From a virus, in the IMG/VR virus record IMGVR_UViG_3300050132_000241, positions 1 to 47,933 of that record: DNA of 47,933 nt; one strand, written 5' to 3'. Position 1 is the stretch's first letter, and each line of letters opens with the position of its first letter. Made by a program: the position numbers and the translations under genes. This document shows positions 25,417 to 34,065 of the stretch, piece by piece. Under the pieces are notes generated by a model. That model was not told the origin of the DNA. It searched no databases and worked only from the letters and a program-made list of their open reading frames with translations.

Positions 25417-27284
25417 TGGGCGGATTAAGTGGCGTACTTGAAGGAGTGGGAAAAGGGCTACAGGATTGGGGGGAGAAGCTCCTTCAAAAGACTGTAGCCA
25501 CCCCGGCGGCTAGAACTGCCTGGAGTCTTGCTGGAGTTAAGCAGGATATATTCCAGGCATTTCCAGAAGGGAAGATTATAGGAGCACTTCACGCATCTTA
25601 CTTCCCTGCGAGTGATAATATCCTGGGGAAGCTAGAAGCTCCTAGAGCGAAGCTCTTCGATGGGATCTCGAAGAGAACTGACTACATGACGCAGCGTCTA
25701 GCAGAGAAACCTATGGAGGAAATTCACTCTACTCTCCTTAGGAATAAAGATCCCCTTGCGGTTCACTCTCAGGCTATCTTGGATTCAAATCTGAATGAGG
25801 CTGGAGAAACTCTTAACGGGAAAGCAACGCTGGCACAGTTAGGATTTAAAAATCGTCAACTCGCAAGTGCTCAGGCTAGAATGGTTGCCTTTGGACCTAA
25901 TATGTCTTACCTAGCTCCAGCGATTACGGCTTTGAAGAAGAGTGCTGATCCAGTTAAGAATAGCTATGCTGATCTTCTAATGGATGTAATCTCGAATGAT
26001 ACGAGGGACCTCTCGACATTCAAGGGAGCCCCAGTATCTGATGTTAAGATGCGCATTCGGGATTATATTGAGCAGGAGAATAAAGCTAATACTCTCTTAG
26101 CGAAGAGCAGGGGGCAGACTCCAAAGGATATACCCCTTCCAAAAACAGCGCCCACATACTCATCTACTGGAGAGCTTGAGCGAGCCATACGAACTTTCAC
26201 AATCATTCGCCAAGCACCTTTTGCTGCTCTTTCTCATGCTTTGATGCCAGTTAATCTTGTGATAAGCTCCCCGCTTTCTGCTGTTGTTAAGGGACTTATT
26301 ACCATGAACACTCCAGAGCTAAAGGCGCTACGAGAGGCATCTGGATATTTATTCCAAACCCAACATGCGATCTTGAATGATCGTATCTCCGCAGCTACTG
26401 GGTTAATCCAGCATAAGACTGGAAATCTGAGGGTAGCTAATTTTATCCAAAGTGCTTTTCATATGCCGGGGCTTAACTGGATACGAACTTGGCAGATGAG
26501 TCTTGCGGGAGCCACTGGGTATCATTCCGCTATCATGTGGGGAGAGGCGGCGGTTAAGGGAGATAAGGAGGCGATTCTTCAACTAAAGGGACTAGGACTT
26601 AACCCAGAGGGGATTGTAAAAAGAGGGGGTAAACTATCTGATGAGGAGTTAAAGCAAGCTGTGTATAACTTCGCTGATGATAGGATGTTTATTAACCGGG
26701 CTAAGTTTGCTTCCCTTCACTCCAATGCAAATCCCTTCATGCGATCAGCGAGTACCTTTCATGGATTCATTAACGCGCAAAGCAACTTCATGCAAAGGCA
26801 ACTTCTCTTGATGCTCAAAGCTGGAGATTACAAAGGAATCGCAAAGACCGCTGCTGTTCTTGGGGTTGCTTATCCTATGGTAGCCCCGCTAATTAAAAGT
26901 CTCGGAGTCCTCGGGAGAACAGCTAATCCTGGAACAGCTCTCCAATCTGCTTCCGATGACTACAAGCACCTCTCCTCTCCAGATAATGTAGAGGAATTCG
27001 CGAGAACGTATATCGAGATGCTCTCATACATAGGTGGCCTTGGAATGGCGCATTCTTACATCCAAGGAGCTTGGGGAGATCGTCTCGCTCTTACAGTTCT
27101 CGGACCTACTTTCGGAGCTGGGGTTCGTACAGCCCAGGATGCTATTAACGGAGCTACGAAACCTAACAACAGTGGAAAACATAACTTCAAACCCTTTGGA
27201 CGTGATCTTCTTGATAATTCTATTCCAATCATCGGAAAAGAATTAGAACATCAACTTCTTCCAACAGATAAAGAAAGCAGGTAA
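25416..27284 (+). CDS. internal virion/ejection-type protein, 622 aa
   Basis: Start overlaps the previous stop (TAATG). Helical with several amphipathic or hydrophobic stretches near residues 275-300 and 470-500, like proteins that form a trans-envelope channel during DNA ejection. No enzymatic motif. Part of the 20.5-27.3 kb internal-protein cassette. Confidence 0.65.
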   Translation: MGGLSGVLEGVGKGLQDWGEKLLQKTVATPAARTAWSLAGVKQDIFQAFPEGKIIGALHASYFPASDNILGKLEAPRAKLFDGISKRTDYMTQRLAEKPMEEIHSTLLRNKDPLAVHSQAILDSNLNEAGETLNGKATLAQLGFKNRQLASAQARMVAFGPNMSYLAPAITALKKSADPVKNSYADLLMDVISNDTRDLSTFKGAPVSDVKMRIRDYIEQENKANTLLAKSRGQTPKDIPLPKTAPTYSSTGELERAIRTFTIIRQAPFAALSHALMPVNLVISSPLSAVVKGLITMNTPELKALREASGYLFQTQHAILNDRISAATGLIQHKTGNLRVANFIQSAFHMPGLNWIRTWQMSLAGATGYHSAIMWGEAAVKGDKEAILQLKGLGLNPEGIVKRGGKLSDEELKQAVYNFADDRMFINRAKFASLHSNANPFMRSASTFHGFINAQSNFMQRQLLLMLKAGDYKGIAKTAAVLGVAYPMVAPLIKSLGVLGRTANPGTALQSASDDYKHLSSPDNVEEFARTYIEMLSYIGGLGMAHSYIQGAWGDRLALTVLGPTFGAGVRTAQDAINGATKPNNSGKHNFKPFGRDLLDNSIPIIGKELEHQLLPTDKESR

Positions 27285-27287
27285 AAA

Positions 27288-27431
27288 ATGAGTGGACAAA
27301 GCGCATCTCTCTCTATCGTTGAAGCTAAGGCATTGCAGAATCGTATTACGTGTGGCCCTGACTCTCAGGGGAAAAAGGGAACCTCGAAAGCTGGACATGA
27401 AGTAATGAAGAAGGAAAAGAAAGGTAAATAG
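27288..27431 (+). CDS. small basic protein, 47 aa
   Basis: ATG at 27288, 3 bases after the previous stop; Lys-rich C-terminus with a single Cys. The ribosome site is weak (AGCAGG), but the frame fills the gap in an otherwise gapless operon. A 15-codon frame (27433-27480) between it and the ATP-grasp gene overlaps the latter's GTG and may serve only for coupling. Confidence 0.45.
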   Translation: MSGQSASLSIVEAKALQNRITCGPDSQGKKGTSKAGHEVMKKEKKGK

Positions 27432-27476
27432 CATGAGTAGTCGAGTAACACGCGGTCAAAGCTGGAAGGAGATAAA

Positions 27477-28790
27477 GTGAAGATAGCTCTATCAAGTTAT
27501 ACGGCTATGGGAGCTTGGTGGGCATTACGTCTAATGGCCGAGGGACATAAGGTTGACTACTTTCTCTCCAAGCCTGAGTACGCCGATGTTCTTGGGGGGT
27601 TAATTCCACCCCCCAAGATGCTATCGCTAGATCATAGGCGACATCAGGCAGGGTATGGGTTTCCTTCGTATAAGGGGTATGACCTATCCCTCTTTGACGT
27701 AACAGGGAAGCCTAAACAAGCGGAGCATTCTAAGGCTCAATGCCCTACGTTAGGGGATGGTTCTTTTGAAGAGATGCTAGAGGATGATAGGAAGTTCGGC
27801 CTCGAAGCAATGGAGAGCTGTGGAATTAACGTCCCCCCTTATAAGGAGTTTCAAACTGCCTCAGAGGGGAAAGCATACATCAAGAAAGAAGGTGGGCGCT
27901 ATGTTTATAAGCCTTATGAGACTGCTGATGCCACGGACAAAGCCCTTACATACGTAGCAAAAGACGCCGAGGATCTGCTTGGAGTAATTGATAAGCTCTG
28001 GGCCTCTTCAAAGAACATGCCTTTTATCCTTCAAGAATTCGTCTCCGGAACTGAGCTTGGAGTGGAGGCATTCTTTAATGGAGAGGACTTCTATCTGATT
28101 ACCGGGACAATGGAAGAGAAGAAGTTCATGAACGATAACAAAGGGCCGAACACAGGATGCTCCGGGAATTTAATCTTCGCTATGAAAGGGGATGAGAAGA
28201 TTTACAAAGAGGGCCTTCTGAAAGTAAAGCCCTTTCTCCAAGCAGCCGGCTTCAGAGGGATCATCGATCTCAACACAATCATCACGGAGCATAAGATCTA
28301 TGGCCTAGAGTGGACACCGCGCTTCGGATATCTCTGCTGCCCTACAATTGCTACTATGTACGGGCCTGGGTATGGTGAGCTGCTTTATGATATAGCAGCA
28401 GGTAAAACTCCTCGTCTCGGATGGATTCATCCCTTCGGAGCGGCGGCTACTGTTACTATCCCCCCTTATCCAACAGAGATAAGAATCCCTAAAGCAAAGG
28501 GAATTCCTATTGACGGGATTGATCCTGATGATATAGAGTTGCTTCGAGAGACGTATCTCTATGATGTAATGGTAGAGAAAGGGAAGCTAGTTACGAGTGG
28601 GAACCTTGGGTATATTGGCGCTGTTCTGGCGGGTTCCTCTACGATAGAAGGGGCCTTTGGAAAAGTAGACCAGAGACTCAAGGGACTTCAAATTCCAAAT
28701 TGCCAATACCGAACTGATTTGGAAAAAACTGCTAAGAAGAAATACGACACCTTGGATGCACAAGGGTGGTTCTCAGGAGATGAACTTTGA
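27477..28790 (+). CDS. PurD-like ATP-grasp ligase, 437 aa
   Basis: GTG start at 27477 with GGAAGGAG. Length and layout match phosphoribosylamine-glycine ligase (about 430 aa): N-terminal nucleotide-like domain, ATP-grasp core with Tyr-Val-Tyr-Lys-Pro-Tyr (about 142-147), Gln-Glu-Phe-Val-Ser-Gly-Thr-Glu (about 188-195) and a metal-site region Glu-Trp-Thr-Pro-Arg-Phe-Gly where PurD usually has Glu-x-Asn-x-Arg-Phe-Gly; PurD-like C-terminal domain. True PurD acts in purine synthesis; the altered metal region and the neighbours (internal proteins, fibre) suggest another ligation. Substrate unknown. Confidence 0.8.
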   Translation: MKIALSSYTAMGAWWALRLMAEGHKVDYFLSKPEYADVLGGLIPPPKMLSLDHRRHQAGYGFPSYKGYDLSLFDVTGKPKQAEHSKAQCPTLGDGSFEEMLEDDRKFGLEAMESCGINVPPYKEFQTASEGKAYIKKEGGRYVYKPYETADATDKALTYVAKDAEDLLGVIDKLWASSKNMPFILQEFVSGTELGVEAFFNGEDFYLITGTMEEKKFMNDNKGPNTGCSGNLIFAMKGDEKIYKEGLLKVKPFLQAAGFRGIIDLNTIITEHKIYGLEWTPRFGYLCCPTIATMYGPGYGELLYDIAAGKTPRLGWIHPFGAAATVTIPPYPTEIRIPKAKGIPIDGIDPDDIELLRETYLYDVMVEKGKLVTSGNLGYIGAVLAGSSTIEGAFGKVDQRLKGLQIPNCQYRTDLEKTAKKKYDTLDAQGWFSGDEL

Positions 28791-28870
28791 GACTCCCCCG
28801 CTACATGCAATGGCATTACAACCTTGATCTCGTTGAAGAAGAACTTGGTCTGGATAATTTTTACAACTGA
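28787..28870 (+). CDS. possible 27-aa peptide
   Basis: TTG start at 28787 overlaps the ATP-grasp stop, with GGAGATG upstream; 27 codons end just before the fibre's ribosome site. Acidic helix in the second half. It may simply be the translated leader between two genes. Confidence 0.3.
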   Translation: MRLPRYMQWHYNLDLVEEELGLDNFYN

Positions 28871-28882
28871 AAGGATCTCCCT

Positions 28883-31800
28883 ATGACTCGACTTATCAAA
28901 ATCCTCCTCGCCCTCTGCCTCCTCCCCCTCTCAATTGCTTGGGGGCAGAATACCACCATCACTGCAACTGTAGTAGACTCAGATGGGACTGTGTGGGCAA
29001 ATGCCCCTTATTCACTTAACTTCCGGGTTAATCCATCCCAGCCCAATAGAGATGCTTACAACATCAACGGAGTTAAACTTGATCCTACCCAACTTCAGTA
29101 CTCGGGAACACTCTCTTCCCTGGGAGTGTTATCTGCTAACGTTTACCAGACAAGCGCGATTAGTCCTACGGGAGCACTCTGGACCCTCACGGTTTGCCCG
29201 CTCTCTTCTGCTACTGCTTGCGGAACTGTATACATCGGAACTGCTGGGAGTACAGAGGATGTGTCTTCTCTTATTAACTCCGCTATCACAGCGCCACGCT
29301 TTCCTGCTCTTGCTGGTGCGTATGGATATGCTGATTCTGAGGCTCAAATAACTATCCCAGTAGGAGCTACTTACTGGAACGTAACCTTGCAAGGTCAGCG
29401 ATATTGGAATGGCTCTACTTGGGTTAGCGGCGGCCTTCCTACTGGAGTTTCATGTACTGGAAGTGGCACAAGCCAGATTTGCACGTTCTCAGGCACCGTC
29501 GCGGCGAGTACCGCCTCGTTTGGTCCTATTACGCCCACATCTCCAGACGCGGCTCAATCGACGCTCGTCAACTACGCAACTGCTGGTGGTCAAGCTCCAA
29601 CGCCTGCTATCGGCGTCATCAACGATATGTGCCCCCATGTCAATCCGTCTACTAATCACATGGCCGCAGGCGTGTGCGTTTCTGGAGCGGCAACTAACAA
29701 CTGCACAGCCCTAAATGCTGCGGGCGCTCTCCACGGTAAGTGGTATCTGCCCACATCTTTACAGGGTTCGATGGGGTGGATTTACTCATCCTGCACTGTC
29801 GTCCAGAGCGTAGACAGTAACGTGCTGACTGGTGGAGGTGGCGGTATCTTCGGCGGCGACCCTATCGCCGGTACCACCACAATTGCAGTGCCAGCAGCGA
29901 GTAGTGTAGACGGCATACAGCAGAATTGTTCCGTGACCACATGCCGGGGCAACGGCGCAACGAACCTGAATATTGTGGCAGTCACAGCGGCAGGTGCAAT
30001 AGGCCAATCTACAGGCTACGCGTATCACATTACCGGACCTGCTGGCCACACTGGCAGCCGATACGATGCGTTCAATTGCCAGTTGGACCACATCTACACG
30101 ATTGGATTCACGACAGGACTCTACTCTTGGGGAGCTGCTGCCTGCACTTTTTCGCAGGGTGCGACACAGACCTACGGTTCAGGACCGGGCACAATCATTG
30201 CAGGTCCGGGCGCAAACTCCAACTCAACACGTCAGTGGCGAGCAGAGGGTGGGAACGGGGCCTCAGTTGCTCAGCAATTTGGCGACTCCGGCAGCGGATA
30301 TGCCAACGGCTTCTTTGGAGAGGTTGGCGATTCGGGCGGTGCGGCTGAATTTTCGTGGGGGACGCCCACTTTCAGCATCAAGGGATTTCTAAATATCAAG
30401 GAAGTTGAAGCACAGACTATTCCCGCTATTGCAGGGAATAACTCGTGGCTTTGGGCAAACTACGCGGGCACTGCTGGCCACTCCAATACTACCGGCCCGC
30501 ACATCAAAATGTCAGGCGCTGGTGGCCTTGCATGGGCACAGGCATCGCCAACCGGGTGGATTCCCATGCTGGCCACGGAGACGATAACAGCGGGCACACC
30601 CACGACCGGCGCGGGGACACTCGCAGCGGGAACCTACTACTACAAGGTTGCTGGTGTAAACCCGGTAGGCGCAAGCACACTGCCATCCAGTGAAGTGAGC
30701 GCCACCCTTGGCAGCACGGGTTCAATTACCATCCCGCTGACCTACGGCGCGAATGTTACCGGGTATCCCGGCGTTGCCATCTATCGTGGCACGTCCTCCG
30801 GCGCTGAAGCCTACTTGACAACGATCTGGAATGCCACGACCTACGTGGCAGACACAGGCGGATATGGTACTCCGAGCGGTTCGGTTCCGAGTGTTTCCAC
30901 TTACTACCATGCTCAAGTGGAAACGATGACCAACGATCAGGTAATTTTCTATGGTCCGCCCGCGCCTATTCAAACGCAGAATCCAACATCTTATCCTACG
31001 ATTGCACCCGCATTGGTGTATCAGGACCCGAACCATGAGTGGGTTTACGGCAATCGCGGGTGCACTGAAGTTACCTACGGCTACAGTTTAACGCCCGCTT
31101 ATGTGCATCGTATGGAGTGCTTCTTCACTCCGGCAAAGCGCAATGCAGGGGTATCCGATGTCCCGCCGCAGTGGGTCTATCGCAAGGCTGACGCAACCTA
31201 CGCGCTCACGCCAAACCTCGCTGACCCCAACGGCACAGGGCACGTTGTGCTGGATACGGGAGCGACTCTACATAGTCCGAATACTGATGGCACTGCGACA
31301 ATGCTAAATGTTACGGTGACAGGTTTATGCACTGGATGTACTGGACCTGTGACGCCGCAGTCTACCCTAATCTTCGGTGCGGTCCAAGGCGGCATTGGGG
31401 TAGGTAAATACATCAGTGGCATTACTGCAACAGGGGCCTCAAGCACGACTTGCATCTTGACTTTCGCCAACGGTGGAACGGCCACTCTTGCTTTGACAGA
31501 TACAGATGTGATTGCTGGCAGCACAGCTTACACCGTAACTGCTCCAGGCAGCAACATTCTGGAAGGATATACCACTGCAACCGTTAGTACGGGCACGGCA
31601 ACTTCCTGCTCTGGCACTCCAGTGCTGGCAACTAACCTGCAATATAGCGTGCAAGGAACAGGGTCCACAGTTACAGTGTTTACGGCCACGGTTCCCGTCT
31701 TAGCTGCGGGCCGCTGTGCGGCGTACACTGCGGTTTATGAGCGCACCGGGGCATACAACGGATCGCAAAATGCAGCCTGGTATCTCGGGGGTGGCTCGGC

Positions 31801-32065
31801 AATGTCCGCTGTCTCGGGGGCGACCTCGGCCACACTGCAAGAGATTCAGACTACGATCCATATTTGCAATAATCCAGGCGTGCAAAACGCGCAGCAAAAT
31901 ACTAGTGATCCTACGATGGTGGGTCCAGGGGCGCAGTTTTTTCCTGCTACCACATATTTCTCGGCGCTGGATTTCACAACGACGCAGACGCTGCTTTTCA
32001 AGGTGTCATTCCCGTCTACCGATTACTACTATCCCATCTCCCTGAGACAAGGGCTGGGGCAGTAG
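28883..32065 (+). CDS. tail fibre/adhesin-like protein with signal peptide, mosaic, 1060 aa
   Basis: Residues 1-21 form a classical signal peptide (Lys, Leu-rich core, Ala-Trp-Gly-Gln end), odd for a virion protein. Residues 23-130 are a beta domain resembling a carrier-type repeat. From about residue 190 (near 29450) Gly codons shift from GGA to GGC and GC rises to the end, suggesting recombination. A fibronectin-III-like module (Tyr-Tyr-Tyr-Lys-Val, Tyr-Arg-Gly-Thr, Asp-Thr-Gly) spans about 565-660. Likely host-binding fibre; secreted adhesin is the alternative. Confidence 0.65.
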   Translation: MTRLIKILLALCLLPLSIAWGQNTTITATVVDSDGTVWANAPYSLNFRVNPSQPNRDAYNINGVKLDPTQLQYSGTLSSLGVLSANVYQTSAISPTGALWTLTVCPLSSATACGTVYIGTAGSTEDVSSLINSAITAPRFPALAGAYGYADSEAQITIPVGATYWNVTLQGQRYWNGSTWVSGGLPTGVSCTGSGTSQICTFSGTVAASTASFGPITPTSPDAAQSTLVNYATAGGQAPTPAIGVINDMCPHVNPSTNHMAAGVCVSGAATNNCTALNAAGALHGKWYLPTSLQGSMGWIYSSCTVVQSVDSNVLTGGGGGIFGGDPIAGTTTIAVPAASSVDGIQQNCSVTTCRGNGATNLNIVAVTAAGAIGQSTGYAYHITGPAGHTGSRYDAFNCQLDHIYTIGFTTGLYSWGAAACTFSQGATQTYGSGPGTIIAGPGANSNSTRQWRAEGGNGASVAQQFGDSGSGYANGFFGEVGDSGGAAEFSWGTPTFSIKGFLNIKEVEAQTIPAIAGNNSWLWANYAGTAGHSNTTGPHIKMSGAGGLAWAQASPTGWIPMLATETITAGTPTTGAGTLAAGTYYYKVAGVNPVGASTLPSSEVSATLGSTGSITIPLTYGANVTGYPGVAIYRGTSSGAEAYLTTIWNATTYVADTGGYGTPSGSVPSVSTYYHAQVETMTNDQVIFYGPPAPIQTQNPTSYPTIAPALVYQDPNHEWVYGNRGCTEVTYGYSLTPAYVHRMECFFTPAKRNAGVSDVPPQWVYRKADATYALTPNLADPNGTGHVVLDTGATLHSPNTDGTATMLNVTVTGLCTGCTGPVTPQSTLIFGAVQGGIGVGKYISGITATGASSTTCILTFANGGTATLALTDTDVIAGSTAYTVTAPGSNILEGYTTATVSTGTATSCSGTPVLATNLQYSVQGTGSTVTVFTATVPVLAAGRCAAYTAVYERTGAYNGSQNAAWYLGGGSAMSAVSGATSATLQEIQTTIHICNNPGVQNAQQNTSDPTMVGPGAQFFPATTYFSALDFTTTQTLLFKVSFPSTDYYYPISLRQGLGQ

Positions 32066-32114
32066 TTGTATGCACTGCGGTACCTAATCAGGGCCGATGA
32101 GATATGGAAACTAA

Positions 32115-32154
32115 AATGCCCACCCTTCTTAATGAGGGGTGGGCATTCTTTTTT
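32115..32154. terminator. bidirectional rho-independent terminator
   Basis: An 11-bp perfect stem (32115-32125 with 32137-32147), 11-base loop, then CTTTTTT on the plus strand and AAAA before it for the minus strand. It separates the convergent late (plus) and replication (minus) operons. Confidence 0.95.
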
Positions 32155-32794
32155 ATTCCACTTTTTCCGGTACTACAAAGTCGAAAGCTCCTAGTTCCTC
32201 ACCATTATAAATGAACCCAAGAATCTCATGCTCTCTTAGGAACTTAAATGCAATCCCAGGTTCTTTCGTCGGAATCATTGTTCCGCTATAGGCGCCGTAT
32301 AAAACTCGCCCGCCGTTCTTGATGAGCTTATCCGTTACTCCAGCTCCAATTGATACTACAACTCCTGTAGTCGGGAGAGTTTTAGAGGAATCTGGAATGA
32401 AGATTGAATGCCCCTTCCCATGGCAGAGAGGGCATTCAATGTTAACGTCCATTGAATCTGGATCTCCGTGGCACTCGATACAGAGTATTCCGTAGCGTCC
32501 TTCTTCCGGAGTTGCATCAGCGTACTTATATCCAGGGCGCGCTGTTCTCTTGCATGGGCATTCAGATACGATCCTCCCAGTTCCCTTGCAATCTTTGCAC
32601 TCATATCCGCTCCTGAAAATATCCACCGCTACGAGAATCTTATCCCCAGTAGCTTCAAATTGATATGGAAGCCCAGGGATAGAGGCCCTGTTAGTCCCAT
32701 CGTCTATGACCATCGTAGAGCCGGTATTAGTTGCTCGGTAAGTCTCCCTGGATACAAGAGAGGCTGCATTCTTAAACTCAGTTGATTCACTCAT
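32153..32794 (-). CDS. GroES-fold protein with inserted DnaJ-type zinc finger, 213 aa
   Basis: Residues 51-58 (Asp-Lys-Ile-Leu-Val-Ala-Val) match GroES strand 1, and 144-195 match its remainder: Gly-Val-Val-Val-Ser-Ile-Gly, Gly-Arg-Val-Leu-Tyr-Gly, Phe-Leu-Arg-Glu-His-Glu-Ile-Leu. Where GroES has its short mobile loop, residues 64-128 hold cysteine pairs C66/C69 (CxxCxGxG), C79/C81, C105/C108 and C121/C124 (CxxCxGxG), as in the DnaJ zinc domain. GroES caps GroEL; the insertion should change GroEL or client contact. Last gene of the replication operon, ATGA overlap with the upstream gene. Confidence 0.85.
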   Translation of the reverse strand: MSESTEFKNAASLVSRETYRATNTGSTMVIDDGTNRASIPGLPYQFEATGDKILVAVDIFRSGYECKDCKGTGRIVSECPCKRTARPGYKYADATPEEGRYGILCIECHGDPDSMDVNIECPLCHGKGHSIFIPDSSKTLPTTGVVVSIGAGVTDKLIKNGGRVLYGAYSGTMIPTKEPGIAFKFLREHEILGFIYNGEELGAFDFVVPEKVE

Positions 32795-34029
32795 GGTTGA
32801 ACAATCCCCTTCGTTGGAATAGTAGTTTTAGTAACGATCGAGTAATAAACCTTCCCTTGATGACTCTGTGCTCGGCAGTAGCCGATAGCAGTGAGAATCA
32901 TTATAACTCGATCAAGAGTTTCTGGAGTCATATGTCGGTTGTTAACTCTGAGAAGTTCTGTTTTCGTAACCGCGCCATATTTCTCAATGCAAAGTTGTAC
33001 GCGAGCAGTTGGTTCTGCGAGTTGAGAGGAACCTATCCCCCGGAATACCCTTTCGATTTGAAGTTTAATCTGCTTGATAATCCAGATAGCATCCTTCATC
33101 TCCTGTCCCCTTACTATGGGGGAATCATGCTTCGCTGCTGATAGAATGAGAGCAACCTTATATACATGCGCTTTCATTCTTCCCTTGAAATTCAGCATTG
33201 CGTCTGAATCATCTGGAGCAGCGCTGGTCTCAGGATAGAAATTCCTAAATGCAAGCTGTGCGTCGAGATCAAGTTTATACTCCCCAGAGAGTTTAGAGAT
33301 ATGATCGAGGTCATTAAGGAGACGATTGTAGGTATCGAGATCCCTTTTATTATCCTCTAGTGGTTCCGCGAATGGAAGTTCTTTTGACTTCTTATCTGCA
33401 AATACGAAAATGCAGCGGCTCGTGAATCCCCCAGCTACCGAGGCATCCACATTCTTCTCCATCCCCCGGACATAATCCGGTACCGTTGCACCGATCATAG
33501 ATACACACATATCTTTGATGTGCTGTTTTCCCTTGTTTTTCGTCTCGTAGGAGTATGTACTTTGATCCCACGCTTGACATAAAAACGTCAGCATCCAATC
33601 CGACGCCCCTACTAGTGTCTGGAGTTCTGGGGCAAAGAGTGTACATGTATACTCCTTCATCATGGTAAGAGCCTGCCCCCCTACTACCTTCGGGGGCATC
33701 GCCCATCCACCTGCGATTGATTCAATTATTGATTCCGCTGTTGCCCTATCGCTTACTGTATTAGCAAGCTGATAGGAGGTTTTAGACTTCACCATCCTCC
33801 AAGCAAAGTTCATAGCGGTTCCCTTCCCAATAGAAGGGGGGCCTGTTAGGACTATGAATTGATTTGGATATATGGTATAAAGCCCATCTTTGATGTAGAC
33901 ATTGTTCTTAAGAACTCCCCCAAGAACGGAAAATGCGCTCCATAGCAGGTACGCCTTTGGGGCCTCGGTATGGGGTAGAGTACAGTTGACGAACTCTGTA
34001 AACCACGGTTGCTGTAGTAATCGACTCAA
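32791..34029 (-). CDS. DUF3987-like P-loop ATPase, probable replication protein, 412 aa
   Basis: Walker A at 63-71 (Gly-Pro-Pro-Ser-Ile-Gly-Lys-Gly-Thr); the surrounding order (N-terminal Ala-Ser/Phe-Ser-Val-Leu-Gly-Gly, Walker A, acidic strands, helical C-terminus ending in a winged-helix-like 60 residues) is that of DUF3987 proteins, thought to act as replicative helicase or primase-helicase components. TTG start at 34029 with a weak ribosome site; no ATG precedes the Walker motif. Operon with DNA polymerase. Confidence 0.7.
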   Translation of the reverse strand: MSRLLQQPWFTEFVNCTLPHTEAPKAYLLWSAFSVLGGVLKNNVYIKDGLYTIYPNQFIVLTGPPSIGKGTAMNFAWRMVKSKTSYQLANTVSDRATAESIIESIAGGWAMPPKVVGGQALTMMKEYTCTLFAPELQTLVGASDWMLTFLCQAWDQSTYSYETKNKGKQHIKDMCVSMIGATVPDYVRGMEKNVDASVAGGFTSRCIFVFADKKSKELPFAEPLEDNKRDLDTYNRLLNDLDHISKLSGEYKLDLDAQLAFRNFYPETSAAPDDSDAMLNFKGRMKAHVYKVALILSAAKHDSPIVRGQEMKDAIWIIKQIKLQIERVFRGIGSSQLAEPTARVQLCIEKYGAVTKTELLRVNNRHMTPETLDRVIMILTAIGYCRAQSHQGKVYYSIVTKTTIPTKGIVQP

Positions 34030-34065
34030 GACGGCCCTGCTTTCGGAGTTAAGAGTTACTACGAA

